Source of the DNA: Dactylellina haptotyla
Lineage: Eukaryota > Ascomycota > Orbiliomycetes > Orbiliales > Orbiliaceae
DNA: 64,000 bases
Direction of reading: 5' to 3'
Assembly: GCA_031310005.1 (NCBI GenBank)
Contig: CM062379.1
Span: 5,952,001-6,016,000, forward strand
The notes below the pieces were generated by a model. The model did no database searches, was not told the origin of the DNA, and worked only from the letters and a program-made list of their open reading frames with translations. The position numbers and the translations under genes were made by a program. Position 1 is the first letter of the stretch, and the number at the start of each line of letters is the position of its first letter. Positions 1 to 13,018 of the stretch are shown here, piece after piece.

Positions 1-2218
1 GACGGGTTCCTTTTTCGGAGTTACCGTCCAGTTTTGCCGTGCCTGTTTGATCTGTTATCGATACCTGCTATCGTACTTTCCTCCTTCGATTGTGTCGTTA
101 CTCTGTCGGGGTATAACGATTTCAACGGACCAGAGACAGAAAGAAATTTGGAAATGCCGGCGTATGGGTTAAAATTGAATATATGGAGCAAGTCGCAAAC
201 AAAAAAGGATATTGGGGAGAGCTGATCGAAAAGAGAATGCTGGTGGGAATGCTACTTTTTATCTAATCCGAAAGTCGCAAAAGGAAAATAACAGAATCCT
301 CAAACAGATGCGAAATCGAATCGAATATTAATCAGACTCTGGACGAGTGACAGGCAACCCCGCTAGAATACCAGGTTAAAAGGTGCGACAGCTAGGCTAT
401 GCTAAAATGTGTCGGTCCTGAGAATCGGTTACTGGATCAAGGCAGCTAGCACTGGGCAATGAAGGTTCCTTTTTGTGCTTATTCGTTCCTGTCGTCTCGT
501 CGTCTGTCGTAAATTCGTCAGGGCCGATCAAGCAGACGTCGACCTGGATGAATCGGAGGGGGGGAAGTGCAGGTCGATGATGAAATGGCTATGCAGTTGC
601 GCACATGGGATTTCGCTGGAGAACGTCAATCTTCGCCGTTCTTTTGCCTCCCGGGTCGTCGTTCGTTCCTCTTGGCTTCGTCGCAAATTCCAGTTTCTGG
701 TAGACGGGGTGGGAAAATTCAACCGACAAAACTCAAATGGTCAAACAAGAATAATTATTCGTTAGAAGAAATAGCGACAGAGAGAGAGAAAAAAAACAGG
801 AACCTCAAGTTTTCAAAGGAAGTTGATGGCGCTTGGTGACATGACATAATTGATATCCCTTTATTTCATTGCATCTGGAAGTCTGTTTTCGTCCCACCAC
901 GAGCACCCAACCTGCTCTCACTCTGCGGCCTCCGATGCCCGTAGCATTATTGCTGCGACAAGCTTCAGAACAGAGCCAAGGGAGCTTCCCGCAGCTGTGT
1001 TCCCGTGGCCTGAGCGAAAGGGAGCCAACAGAAATTCAGGTTTGGGGCCCAAACGGCTAAAACAAGAGTAAGCCAAGCAGCTGCCAACACTCTTTTCCGG
1101 CCCTCTTGGCCTGTGTCCCCGTTCACCACAGCAACCACGTACGAATCGGGCAGGCACCGTCAGCAAACCGCCTGCTTATTGGTGAGCCTGGGATCCCTAA
1201 TCGGACATCAGATGGGGTTCGTTGGTTGGGGGCGAACCACACCCCTTAGGCGTGCAGCACCTCTTGCAACATCCAACGTGCCGAGGATTAGTGATTGTCT
1301 GAGCAGATACGACGACAGCCCATCTGATTGCAGTCGGTTCAGATGATGCGCAGCATTATCTTATGCTCGAGCTAGGTCGAAACACAGTCGACATGGGGAT
1401 CATCTGAGAACTCTCTGGCCCAACGGAGCCCGAGAGTACGCTCTCCATACTACCACTAGCACAAACAAACACTTCCAGTTTCCTTATCAGGTTACAGTGC
1501 AACGAAAAATTTAATAAATGCAAAATAGTCGAGTATCTCAAAATTATAATGTTAGTTAAAAGACATCCTGTTTAACTTTTTCTTTCCCCGCCCCCAATGT
1601 ATGCCCATCCGTCTTTTTAACGAAACAAGAAGTAGGTAATACAGGACTCCCCCGCATGTAAAAAAGCGAATACCCCGTTTTAAGGAAAGAAAATATAGGA
1701 AAAGTGTAAGATCTTTCTGGTATAATACAAATAGATTTTGGTATGACATAAGGAAATGGCTTTTTCCGTTAGAAAAAGTGAGTGAGTGTGCGAGTGACAA
1801 AAGCTTAAATCTGCATCTTTTGGTCATCAAGTATAAAAGCCAAAAAAAAAATAGAAGACATAAAAAATGATATAAAATATAAAAAATGAGGAGAAGGTAA
1901 GCAATCCCACCTGATCCAAATTAAAACGAGAAATGGGTATAGAATACCACGAGGTCAAGAAAGCAAAGTTAAACTCCCGCACACCGTGCAAGCTTTTTGT
2001 GTAACATGTCAAAAAGAAGTGAAGATCTGATATCCCGCCTGAGGGTTTATATCGGAACGTGGCAAAAAAGAAAAGTATCTCTAGAACGCCATAAAAGTAA
2101 AAAGAGAAGAAAAAGGAAACAAAAAAGAACCGGTATGCACCGTGTGAGATTCATCAAAATAAACCAAATCCTCAATCCAATGAGTCGATAACTAAAAACA
2201 AACTATCTGTGAGGATTT
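1..2218. other. Gene-free left flank
   Basis: I see no supported gene here. Open frames are short, lack recognisable domains, and have the composition of chance frames. The last part (about 1500-2218) is A/T-rich and lies just beyond the stop codon of the minus-strand PH-domain gene, so it probably holds that gene's 3' untranslated region and terminator. The left edge could contain the promoter of a gene outside the window. Confidence 0.5.
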
Positions 2219-5200
2219 TTAAAACCCTGCAAACAGATCTCGCCTGCGGTGATACGTCGACGTATCATCATCCTCACTATATCTTCCTCTACTCACACTA
2301 TACGGATCATCCGGCACTCCATAGAAATCTAGGAACCCGTTGCGGGGTCCCATGATCCTGCTGTTTCGATTGCTGGACCTCCCATTTCGGAATGCCCCCG
2401 CCACGTCTGGGAAGAAGTCATCGTCTTCATACCCACCCATCTTTGGAGTGGAGTCGATGAATGCCTCCATTCTCATGGTACCCTGCGGTATCGCATCGAA
2501 GAAGTTCCCGCCATTGACACTAGCGGGTCCGTCCATGATACTGTGGTTGTAGGATACCATGCTGTTCCTGTCGCCGTACATGGGTATGTTGCAGTTAAAG
2601 TCCGAGGTGATGGACTCCGATGGCCTATGATGACCGGAAAATCCACTGAACGTGGGGGAGGTGAAGTTCCGCGGTGGCGGTGGCATACGCGGGATACTTG
2701 GGTATGCTGTGTTCGATCTCTTGCGGGCGTGCCTTCTGATATTGGGATAGTCAGCCGCGCTGTCGTCGGACACGATGCTTCCGTATCTGCTAGTTCTTCT
2801 AGCGTTGACCCCGTTGGCGTAAGAGTCGTTTTCATTAGAGTACCCGTTGGAATACCCGTTGGAGTAAGGGTTCGAGTAAGCATAGCTATGGTTTGTAGTG
2901 AAGCTGCCATGGGCTGAGAATGGATTTTGGAACGCAGGTCGGGCATCATAGTATTCGCTCTCACCGCCGCCGGACATGAAAGATGGCGCGGTGGCCTTCT
3001 CCTTGCCCTTGCTTTCTACTATCTCGGAGCGATTGGCAAGTTGTTCGTATTCGAAGGGGAGGGCGGGTGGCAGAGTTAGTGCATTTCCTGGAGACTGGGA
3101 AGAGTGTGCGAGGAAGGAAAGTGCCATAAGCCAAATGTAATGTCGTTCTTGAGTTCCGGCAGTAAATTTGAGGGCCCTGGCTGGGGTGAGGATGAGAATG
3201 GAGCGGTTGAAGAGAGTGACACCCTTTGGTGGCGGTGTATCGTCTTTGACATCGAGCACGGATTGAATGAGAACTATCGAATACTGTTAGTAACAATTTT
3301 CTCATTGATATATTGGCAGCTAACTTACGCTTCCGTCCAGACTTGCCCATCAGGGCCGTCCCGCTAGTAGGCTGTCGGGTCGACCACATGACGGCACGTT
3401 CGTAAGGGGCAACCCAGACCCATCTTTTATGTCTTACACCAGAGCCTCCGTCGTCCTTCTCCCATCCCTGAGCACCCTCCTGTTGACCGAATCTCTTTCG
3501 GACATACTTGTAAAGGAACTCTCCAACCATAGTCTGAGCAATTGCATCAACGACACTGGTTTGCTGTTGCGAGCTATCGATCGACGCAGTGCCCGTAACA
3601 CTGGAGTCTTGATATCTATGTCCATAGTTTGGCCGGTTATTCATAGAGTTTGGTAAAATCGCATCTCGCGGCAGAGGTGGAATATCAGTTGGGCTCTCTG
3701 GGGCCATAGACGACATCGACATAGGTGGCGGCGACCTCGTTCGCATCGAGCCACCAGTTTGCAATCCAAGAGCAGACCTTGACTTTCTTATCGAATTTCG
3801 AGTTCGTCTGATACCACCGGGCATGGGCGACGGGCTGCTAGCGCGAGAGCTAGTTATAGAAGGCGGTAGCTTCCTGGAGCTGTGTCGCAGAGGAACAGGG
3901 TAAGGTGGTCCGACTTGAATGCCGCTCATGCGACGGTTACCTGCTGGGATGGTATGATTCCACGCCCGGGCTGGTAACATTGGCTTGGTCGCGATGTTAC
4001 GCTTGATACTCGGATGTCGCTTTGGAAGCACCATACTATCACGATTCGAAGCAGAAGCAATGGAAGCGAGGGTTGACTCGCTAGGTCTTGGGCGTGGAGG
4101 CTTGGGCGCAGACAATACTGTCTTGAACTCATCTTCAGCTTCTTCAAGGTCCACATCATCGTCATCTTCATCAGATGGGATGTCGTTGTACTTCCAGAGC
4201 GAAGTTGTCCTGGGAGGTCTGTATACTCCATTGGGCGACATGACCGGGAGAGGCGGGATCGCAGCTTCGGACATCGACCTCATAGGGGGTGATGACTGTG
4301 GTGGGCTCTCGAGGAGGGGTTCCTTCACTGAGGCTGGGGCAGTGTTTAGCCTTGAGAGAGGTATCCTAACTGCTCGTCGAGTACTCTTTTCTGGAGGCAC
4401 TGGAGGCGAGCTCATAGAAGTAGTCGGGCTCAACACCGGAGGCGGACTGGCTGGGCCAATCGGTTCAATAGGTGCTGGGACCAGTGGTCGAGGGGGCACT
4501 GAAATGAGTGTGGGAGCTGGAGCAGTTTGGACAGACACTGTAACAGCAGTAGGAGGCTTGGGGGCCTCTCTCTGAGGAGCAGGAAGGGAGCCAAAGTTTT
4601 TGAGGAGCAGACGGGTGTCCACCTTGATAACTTCGGTCTGCATAGACGTTGACTTCGTCTTTGGGGGCTGGAATGTCTGACAGCATGCATCTTTGGTGGG
4701 CTTGCGCTCATAGCTGATGATAGCTGGGCCGGGCGGATGTATCGTGATCTGAGGAATAATAAAAGTAGGCGAATGTGGAGGTGTAGGCGGCTTATATGCT
4801 TCAGTCTGGCAACCAGCATCAACCCCAGGCTCAACAAACTTGACTGGGGATGTCTGGCAATCGGAAGAAACATATACGACGGAGGACCTGCGTGTGGCGG
4901 TCGATGGCGGGCTAAGCGGTGGCGACACTGGGACGGCACCAATAATGGATATCCTCTTTCTACCCTGGTTCGCCGAGATTTCGCGGGGAGATTGTGGGAC
5001 ATCGTCGAATATGATGCTGTTGCGCGGTGTCTCGATGGGCTTCATGAGCTCAAGCTCTACAATTGGCTCTTCTTCTTCCTCCTCCTCCTCCTCCTCCTCC
5101 TCCTCCTCCTCTTCTTCTTCTTCTTCTTCTTCTTCTTCTTGCTCGACGATGGGGGGAAGAGTTTCGAATTGAATGCTCTCATCCAGAACTTCGTCGAGGA

Positions 5201-6731
5201 TTGCCTTGACCACGCTCTCGATAACAGGTAGGTTCTCCTCATCTAGTTCCTCCTGTCGCAGACGCAGCGACTCTTCCATAGACCGTTTGAGCTCTGCTTT
5301 CTCTGTCGCCAGAAGTTCAAGCTGGTGCTGTGTATCGGCCGCAATCGACTCCAGAAGCTCCAGCTGGTCCTGATGCTCGCGCTGAAGAACTTGTCGCTCT
5401 TGTTGCTCTTCGTATTCTCTATTCCGATACTCTTGCGACTGCATCTTATATTTATCCTGCCATTCTGCCAACTCGATAGACATGGCATTTCTGAAATTCT
5501 CCCGTTCCTGCTTCTCGAGGCTTATGCATTCTTCAAGTTGCTCAATCATTTCGATCATGCGTTTGTTTTCTCTCCGTAAATCATGCAATTCCTCTTCATC
5601 TGCGGGCATAATCGTGCACTCTGTGATTTCGGACTTATCATCTCCGAGAAGTGAAGGAGACAATGCACCGGAAGACCTTCGTGACGGAATCAAGTGCTCG
5701 TTGATTGGCTCTGGCTCATAATCTTCCTCAGAAGCCGACATGGCGTCATGATGCATCTCTGGGACAGATTCGGGGTAAACAGAACCCTCAGTCTCAGCCT
5801 CTGAGGCCTCGCTGGTCTCATGGATAAAGCTAAGCTCATCAGCCAGTCTAAGAGCCGAGTGAGAGGCCTCAACATTAATCATCGAGAATCTGATTCCGTT
5901 CTTCTCTGCGTCCATACCATCTGAGCCAGACGAAGATATCGAGCGCATGCTGTTTCTGCTCACAGGTCGCGCGATGCTTTCCGGTCGAATCAAGTGATTA
6001 TCCATCGTCTCATCACCGTTCACCTCGTTCGCTGTTGCGATTTCCTGCAGCACTGTCTTCAGCCGTCCTTCGGAGACGTGTACCCGATGCTCTAGTGATC
6101 TCTTACTCAAATCCCACTCGGATCGCTCTCTGTCGAAAATTTGCCGGTTGCGTTCCATATCGTCTTCAGCTTTCCGTCGCGACTTTGTCAGTCGCTCGAC
6201 CTGTCTCTTGAGTTCGGCGACGGTTTCCAACGCCTGGTCCCGCTCGTAAGAAAGGGATTCGAGAGCCTCGTCGTTTTCCTTCAGCTTGAGTTGCTCCCTG
6301 ACGTCCCTTGCTTCCCGGCGCGCGGATGCAGCCGTTGTCGCAGTGTTCTCTGTCTCGGCCCGAGCAATCGACAAGTCGATTTCGAGACTCTCGATCAACC
6401 CACTCTTAGCCTCGAGGTCGCGGCGCAGATTTAAAATCTCGGATACCAGACTAGCGTGCAAGGTAGGGGTGAACCGGCGCGGGTCTAGGATGGATATCGG
6501 CTCTTCGACGTGCATATCCTTTATATGCCCGTTTTTCATAGGCGATGTTCGGCCGTTTGTAAGGGGAGGCGTGTACCTCCCCATTTTCTGGGGAGACGTA
6601 GAGCCATTTCTGCTTCGTGATCTCGATTTATGTCGCTTGAAGTTTCTCGATCCCATTCGTTGGATTGGCATAAAGTTGTCACTGACAGCGCCATCTTCGC
6701 TTTCCGAATGTCTGATAATGTGTTCGTCCAT
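2219..6731 (-). CDS. Cortical PH-domain protein, Num1/Mcp5/ApsA type
   Basis: Two exons (6731-3329, 3273-2219) give 1485 aa. The 55-bp intron (3274-3328) has a GTAAGT donor and interrupts the PH domain. The N-terminal third is charged and coiled-coil-like (about residues 75-230 and 380-515). A run of 24 Glu follows (about 532-555), then a long Pro/Ser-rich disordered region. The PH domain at about 1070-1187 runs from FLYKYVRKRF through HKRWVWV to RHYIWLMALSFLAHS, the pattern of the Mcp5/Num1 PH family. The tail is Asn/Tyr/Ser-rich with short YSNG repeats near 1270-1290. Family knowledge: such proteins sit at the plasma membrane through PI(4,5)P2-binding PH domains and anchor dynein or mitochondria at the cortex. 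That role is inferred here from the domain and coiled coils. I cannot tell Num1-like from Mcp5-like function. Confidence 0.85.
5067..5138. repeat. (TCC)n/(TTC)n microsatellite coding a poly-Glu tract
   Basis: A pure trinucleotide run, first TTC then TCC-type units then TTC again on the plus strand, reads as 24 consecutive Glu codons (mixed GAG and GAA) in the minus-strand PH-domain gene. The change between GAG and GAA blocks suggests more than one expansion. The tract is in frame and likely variable in length between isolates. Confidence 0.9.
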
Positions 6732-8388
6732 TGTATCGTTCGCGGCAGCCGCGCCGTTAATAAAGGAAGGGTCCGTCGATCTATAAGGGGGGCGGAATCT
6801 ATCGCTTCGTGATGCTTTTTCAAACCTGGGGTATAGAAGTTCTGCAAACGAGTGACATTATAAGACCATAAAGAAAAACCCGCAAGTGCTACTTCATATA
6901 TCGACTGCGTTAAAAAGACAAAAAAACAATATATATTCCAATTGTTCCGGTAGATGTATATACCCGGCGCAAAAAATAGAAAAGGTGCTTGGACGTGGAG
7001 TTTTCCCGATAAGGATAATCAGGTACCGCTGAGCTGTGAGGTCAAAAGGATAAGGAATGAGGGCAAGCAATGCACAATCAAGGCATATCTTGTGTCAATA
7101 GAGGCAGGTCGTTCCGTAGACTTCTACCCGCTAGATTTTTGAGGAACGCAAAAATAAGGCTTGCGCGGGTAAAGAATAGTGAAATCCGATAGCAAGAAAT
7201 AAGAGGCCGACCCCGTCTACCTAAAAGAATGTAATTGACTATCGCAACATAGAGGGACAGGAGTCGCAAAAACAAAAAGAGGTGGACGAGAAGATGTTCG
7301 AATGAACAATTACCGTGCCAAAGGGCGTATATTCCAGGGAAAAAGGGAAATGGTCCACAAGAAAGGAAGGTAGAAGGCCTTGAGGATTTCGCTTCTTTGT
7401 GTTTTCAAAATATGGTTTCTTCTTGCGAATATTTTTCTTTTCCATTTCCAATTTTTTTCTTGGTTCAAGCTTGACCTCCACAAGTGTTTAGAGAGGCTTG
7501 CATCCCTAATGGCTCGTCCCTTTCACAAGAGTCTCGCCGATAGGTTGCATGAACACTGATTAAAAGGCTATCCGAACATGGGTCAGGGGTTTGGGATCAC
7601 ATCCGCTCATCCCTGTCCGACCAGCATTGGCCAATAATTGACATCTGAGCGGTTTCAAGTGCCTTTTCCTTGGGCCAAGAGGGAGTGTTCCGGTTCAGTG
7701 GGTGCGCCCGAGTGTCCAGTCCATGCATCAGAATTGTTGGACCAGACATAAAAACCTCAAGGAATATCTGCATCGAAACGAGCAGAATGTTTAAACCTTC
7801 TGCCGCTCAAGGAACACCTCTCATTTGGCGGCCGTCGAAAGGATGCCGTTCGCTAGGCGGCTCGTGGTGAGACTGCCCGGGCCAGGCAGTCACCAATTGC
7901 TTAGGAGCATGAAGAATGTTGAAACACGCCCTCCCACCCTTACTGCTAGACAGCTCGTTCGGTTAACGTGCTGCAGGTCCAGTCTCCCATTCTGTCTTGG
8001 GGGTCAGAGAGGTGTGTTCAGTTCAAGTGCTTGATAATCAAATGGAGAAATTTGAACGGGGGCGAATCCTCTTTCGAGAGAGGGATGGTGGGGAACGGAA
8101 GGCCTCGATCAGCGAATCGCAAACTTCGGGGCAGCCAAATCGGCCAGCCGAGATAAAGGGACTCTGAGGGGAGCCGGCAGAATGGGGCAACCACACTTGT
8201 TGATCAATCGAATATAAGCTGACCCTCATCGTATAAAACATGATACTATTGAGTGGCTTCATTTCGTTCGTTCGGGCTCTTGCAAAAGTGAACACAACTG
8301 AACGAGGAGAGCAAGAAGGAGGCGAACGAGGCAGTCGGGAAAAGAAAAATCACGGGAAGTGTTGGTCCAGGCGTCGTGGTGGAACCCC

Positions 8389-8432
8389 ACAACAACAACA
8401 ACAAAGACATTTGGCAATTGCAATTGCAATTG
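8389..8432. repeat. Short tandem repeats (ACA)n and (CAATTG)3
   Basis: Five or so ACA units are followed after ten bases by three perfect tandem CAATTG hexamers at 8415-8432. CAATTG is itself palindromic, so the triple array can fold or offer three identical sites. No gene lies within 300 bases except the orphan exon-like fragment downstream on the map. Confidence 0.7.
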
Positions 8433-8783
8433 CTTGTGATAGCGGCGATAATAGGGAGAGTTAAGCTTAACATCTTGGCTTCCCTCATGTTTGAACGGTT
8501 TTCTGCCATAATTTCGTTTTGACATGATGATTGTCCCCCTTGAACATCGGATGCCGGCCTGTCGATGTCCGCATGGTATCTGCGAGGCAATGATGAGCGA
8601 GACGGGTGGATTTCGAAGACCCAGTTCGCCGGGAGAACGCCAGAACAGGTTAATCCACAAGTCCAACCCGCAGGCCGACTAGCCATCGTCATTGGATCTT
8701 GGACGAATGGGATCTCGTGGGGAAGCAAAATTTTGCATGAAGGCGTTCGACGTCCCTGTATTTGTTGAAGACGCCCTCAGGCC

Positions 8784-8966
8784 TCATGGCTTGAAGAACG
8801 CCCAGATCCAGGAGTTGTCGGGGACCCAGGCCGAGCTCGTCACGTCAAAGTTGCGCTTGGCGATATTCGGAATGTCAGAACAAGCACCATTTTTCTCGAG
8901 CATCAAACCACCAACGATCGATTCTGCATCGTCGAGGGCATTGCCGTGGAAGTGGGATATGCACCT
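8784..8966 (-). pseudogene. Orphan C-terminal exon-like fragment of a possible secreted protein
   Basis: Reading the minus strand from 8966 to a TGA at 8786-8784 gives about 60 codons of strongly protein-like sequence, including HFHGNALDDAESIVGG, KNGACSDIPNIAKRNFDV and WVPDNSWIWAFFKP. Codon use resembles the real genes nearby, with many C- or G-ending codons. Just upstream is a possible acceptor, CTAAAG followed by GT. No convincing upstream exon, signal peptide or start codon was found between 8967 and 9500. It is either the last exon of a gene whose 5' part I cannot recognise or a decayed remnant. I do not recognise the family. Confidence 0.35.
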
Positions 8967-11900
8967 TTAGGTGCCTGGCATAAATTGTGGCCTCCCCGAG
9001 TGTGGTCGCTTGTTTTTACCGTTGAAATTAACTGCTCATTCAGCGGCGGCCAAATATATATTTGCTATACTATTATCCATTAATACGGGCACGATCACAG
9101 GCGGATGGGCTAGGGGGGCCGAGCCAGTTCTCCTTTTTCCAATAATATCTAGGCTACTAAATGTCCGCAGAAGGATGAAGCGGCACGGTTTGTTTCAATT
9201 CTCGATATCCGGGAGGTACCCATGCCATTGTTATATATTGTTCTGGAAAATTATGTCTATATATACGTAGACACATGCAACGGTCGGAAAGAATTCGTTG
9301 CATCTGACAGTAATTCCTCCGGGTTGGGCCTACAAAGATTGCAAGAAACCCGGATGATTCACTGGATATTGCTTTCGAATAATGAACTCTAGCGCTCAGA
9401 TGCAAGCCTTGGGACACAATCCGTAGGCGCTCGGTTTGAAGCTGCAGATGCTGTGGCTTTTCTTCATTCCCGGGTAATTAATCGTACGTTTTCCATATTT
9501 TCGCTGTATGTCGGCAAATTTGGTGACCTGTACTGAAAATAATAGACCAGATGGTCAACTCATCGGCTGTCTAGCTGTGACACTTAATTTTCTATCGAAC
9601 GAAAGTAGATGGTCAGTTAATCCTTTGAGGAGTCGGAAGTTCACAATTTCGATATAAAAAGCAGAGTTCTCTTTTTGATAGCCGAGAATCTCCACTCCGC
9701 TCGGTGACGGACTTCATGACATCATGTTGTGGTTTCTCAGTCATTTTCGAGATGGGTATGCTTGGTGTTGAGAAGACTATCTCAAAAATGTGCCCCCCAC
9801 ACACGTGCAACGAATAGTAAGAATATAAATCTCCGATTCCGTGATTTAGGACATGATTAGATCTCATCAACAGAGAAGATTTTCGATTCGATAGAACTTA
9901 ATTAGTAGCAGTATGCATATATACGTGATGCATCGATCCTCTCTTTTGTATCTATCGCCCAGAATTTGGGAGCTCTTAGATTCCTAATTAATATTTATAC
10001 GGCATGAAATTCTATGTTAGATATATATCGTTTTCAACGTCTGTGGGTTCAGTATGTCAAGGTATTCCTGGACACGAGGATGCCCGAGCTTTGCATGACA
10101 ATTCGAGTCTCCGAAAATAATCGGAACATTAAACATTCTTAATTAAGCCGACCCAGCTGACCATGCAAGTAGACATCGATGGTTCGCGTACCAGCTCTCG
10201 TTATGTGCGACTTCCAAGAAATACGGACCTCCTTGGTGAAACAACACAGGATAGTTACCATGCTTGGTCAACGCCTCAGCAGCTAAACAGCGATATATTC
10301 GAATAGAGGTAGGCAGATCGTAACCAACATCACATACATATATCAGAAATTACCAAGCACAACCTTACCAGAGTGCATACTATTAGAAAAGCAACATATG
10401 GGATTCCTGAATTGCTTGGCACCCCCTAGACCGAGTGCGGGCTTGCTGTTTATCTACGAAATAGCGATCATACATAGCTAGAGTAGCTAGTCGGAGAATG
10501 GAGCGGCAGAAGTCCAAGCCCACATACTCGCCCGTTCCAAGCTTGAGACACACTGCACAGTCCGCGGATCGAAGTTGATCACCAACAGTACTCGGATGCC
10601 TCAAAACAATTTGATATCAAAGTGTTGCATTTGGAAGGTAAGATATATTAATCGATTGCTTGCAAGATCCACACTGTTAGGAAGCCCCTAGTTGCGACTG
10701 ATCGAGATATATAGATTGGGGCCAGTAGGCTAGTAGTTGTCTTGGGCTTAAGCCGCATCGCAATTAATCGGCTAGGGTAATCGAGGCAGGACGTAGTTAT
10801 CCGTATCCTAGACTCCACGCTAGCTCAAGTGCTGCATATATTGCGAAAGTCTTGGGGTTTTGTCAGTATTCAAAAAGGCGTTGCACCAATGAAACGATTG
10901 AAAACGAGCGCAAAAGATATATTTTGTTCAGGATACATTTAAATGCATTTGTGTATCGATATTTCCCTTTTCAGATGATGGCCGTCTTCAAAAAGACGTT
11001 CTGATACTTACGTAAGCCTCGGAAGTGGTCTGCCTCGCAAAGTGTCGTGCGGTAGCCACCTGTTTGCTGCCCACTCACTCGCCTCTCTTCCCGTCCTTTC
11101 CTTCGAACTCCACCCGCTAAATACCAAGAATCAGGGAGGTGGGTTCGCTCCATGCCGAATCCTGACTAGTCGTCCTGCAGTTGTGTCCACCACAGAGGGT
11201 GGCTCAGGATGTCCTCTTTTGTGAAATAATTGAGCCGGCTCTTTGGCTCCTAGCCAGTCAGTTCCAAGGAAACCTCGGAGTGGATGGCCATATGCTTGCC
11301 TCTCCTGGGAAGAGGTATTCCCACAGCCCGTGGGCGGCGACAGCGACCTCAATCAGCTCCGTTCTGCGTGCGCGCACACACACCACATCTGCGCTATGCA
11401 TGTAACTAACTTATCGGTAGAGATGCAGCTTGTCTCGCCTAGGTGCTTGGTAGGGGGTGGATGAACCATCCAGCAGCTCCGTAGCTACAGACAGCATTGA
11501 GACCGTGTATCCAAAAATAAGTCACATGTGGACATATAAAAAATTTGGTGATCCTGTGTCTTGAAAACGCTGGTTTGGAGTGTCTTTTAGCTCCGTCTTT
11601 GGCGGGTTATCGTTGTCGCCGACACACTTACCCTGCGTCTGGCGATACAGGCGATTCCGTAGTGCGAAACTAGACAGAGGATAATTCGAAGCGTCAGCAC
11701 CCAGCTGTTCCGTTCCGTCAGGTCGGTCTAAGATGCTAGCATGGAAATTCTCGCGGGCACTTGGACCTCTCAAGAGAGATCCACCTCCTTATTTGCACTT
11801 TGTCACTGCCAGGCAGCATAGCAGGCGGAGAAGTCCTCGTCCCATTCGGCTGCACTGATTTCGATTTCTCTTGCGGTTCCCGCCTGTTCGAACCAGTCAG

Positions 11901-12993
11901 ACCAGTCACCACCAATTAATTCTCTTGGATTTCACAAGGTCTCAATCGCGTTCCCGTCCGGGCTTGCTTGCTTGCTGTCTGGTCGCCGCCGCCGTAGCAC
12001 TGTGCTGAGGATCCAAAGCCCATCAAACCTCCCCCCCTTGGATATCTCTCTTTCTGGCGGGAGGAGAAAGCAGTCGCTTTGTTCCCTTTCTTATACATCC
12101 ATACGGACTAAACCCCAGGTTGGATTTGCAGATACACGAGTCTATTGCATGCTTTAGAGCCTAGACGGGCCAGTAGAAATCGGTAAGGCTATTTCCCTTT
12201 CTCCTCTTCTTTTCCCCTTGTCCTTTGGCCCGTCTCTATTTTCGACTATATCCTTTCGCCGCTAGTTTTTCTTTCACTACCTACCAAGATCGATCGACTG
12301 TTACTTGCAAACCTCCTCTTTGTTTGCTCGCACTCCTCTCTCTGCTTTCCCCTCAAAAGAAACGAAGAGGACGACGAGACATAAACCGGCGCTTGTAAGG
12401 CACAGCTCCCATGTTTTCTTGATATATACAATACCCCGTCCTTGCAGAGTTAGTTGTCTCGCCTATACTGGGCTCTTGGGCAGTTTTATTGTCTTGGATC
12501 TGGCGGCTTTTTTCTCCTCGGTCTGATATGCTCTGAGCTCGGGGAAATTCTGCTTTGAGTGGTATAATTCTTCTCATTCCTTTGGTTCAGAGCCATTTTT
12601 TCTGTCCCCCTTCTGCAGCTCAGCCTCCTGCCAAAACGCAGCCCGGGGAACGGCGGAGCGACAGAGAAATAAAAGAAAATAAAATACTCTAAGAACCGTT
12701 CGGGGGAAGAAAGAGAGCGAGATAGATCAATAAGGGTCTAACGAAACAAAACGAGGCCAAACCCAGCTAACTAAACCCAAAAGACCGCCGACGAAGCGCA
12801 CAAGGAGAAAAGAAAAAAGGCGAAACGGAAACAAAATCCACGCAGCACCGGACCACCCGTAGGAGTCGCCAGTGTCTCTGTCCAGAAATAACATCTCGAC
12901 TACCTGCCGCTTCCACAAGTAGTCTGTCTATAGTATTATCTTTATATATAACGTGGTGCCGTATAGCTAACCCGGCTGGAGGGTTCTGGTAAC

Positions 12994-13018
12994 GCACACA
13001 CACGCACACACACGCACA
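12994..13018. repeat. CA-rich dinucleotide repeat
   Basis: Blocks of CACACA separated by CGCA form a 25-base purine/pyrimidine alternating tract about 0.9 kb upstream of the Ras start codon, inside the probable promoter or leader. Such alternating tracts tend to vary in length. No function can be read from the sequence. Confidence 0.7.

Noticed and set aside
11883-11915. TTCGAAC motif resembling a tRNA B box
   Set aside because: Flanking bases do not form the T stem, acceptor stem or D arm.
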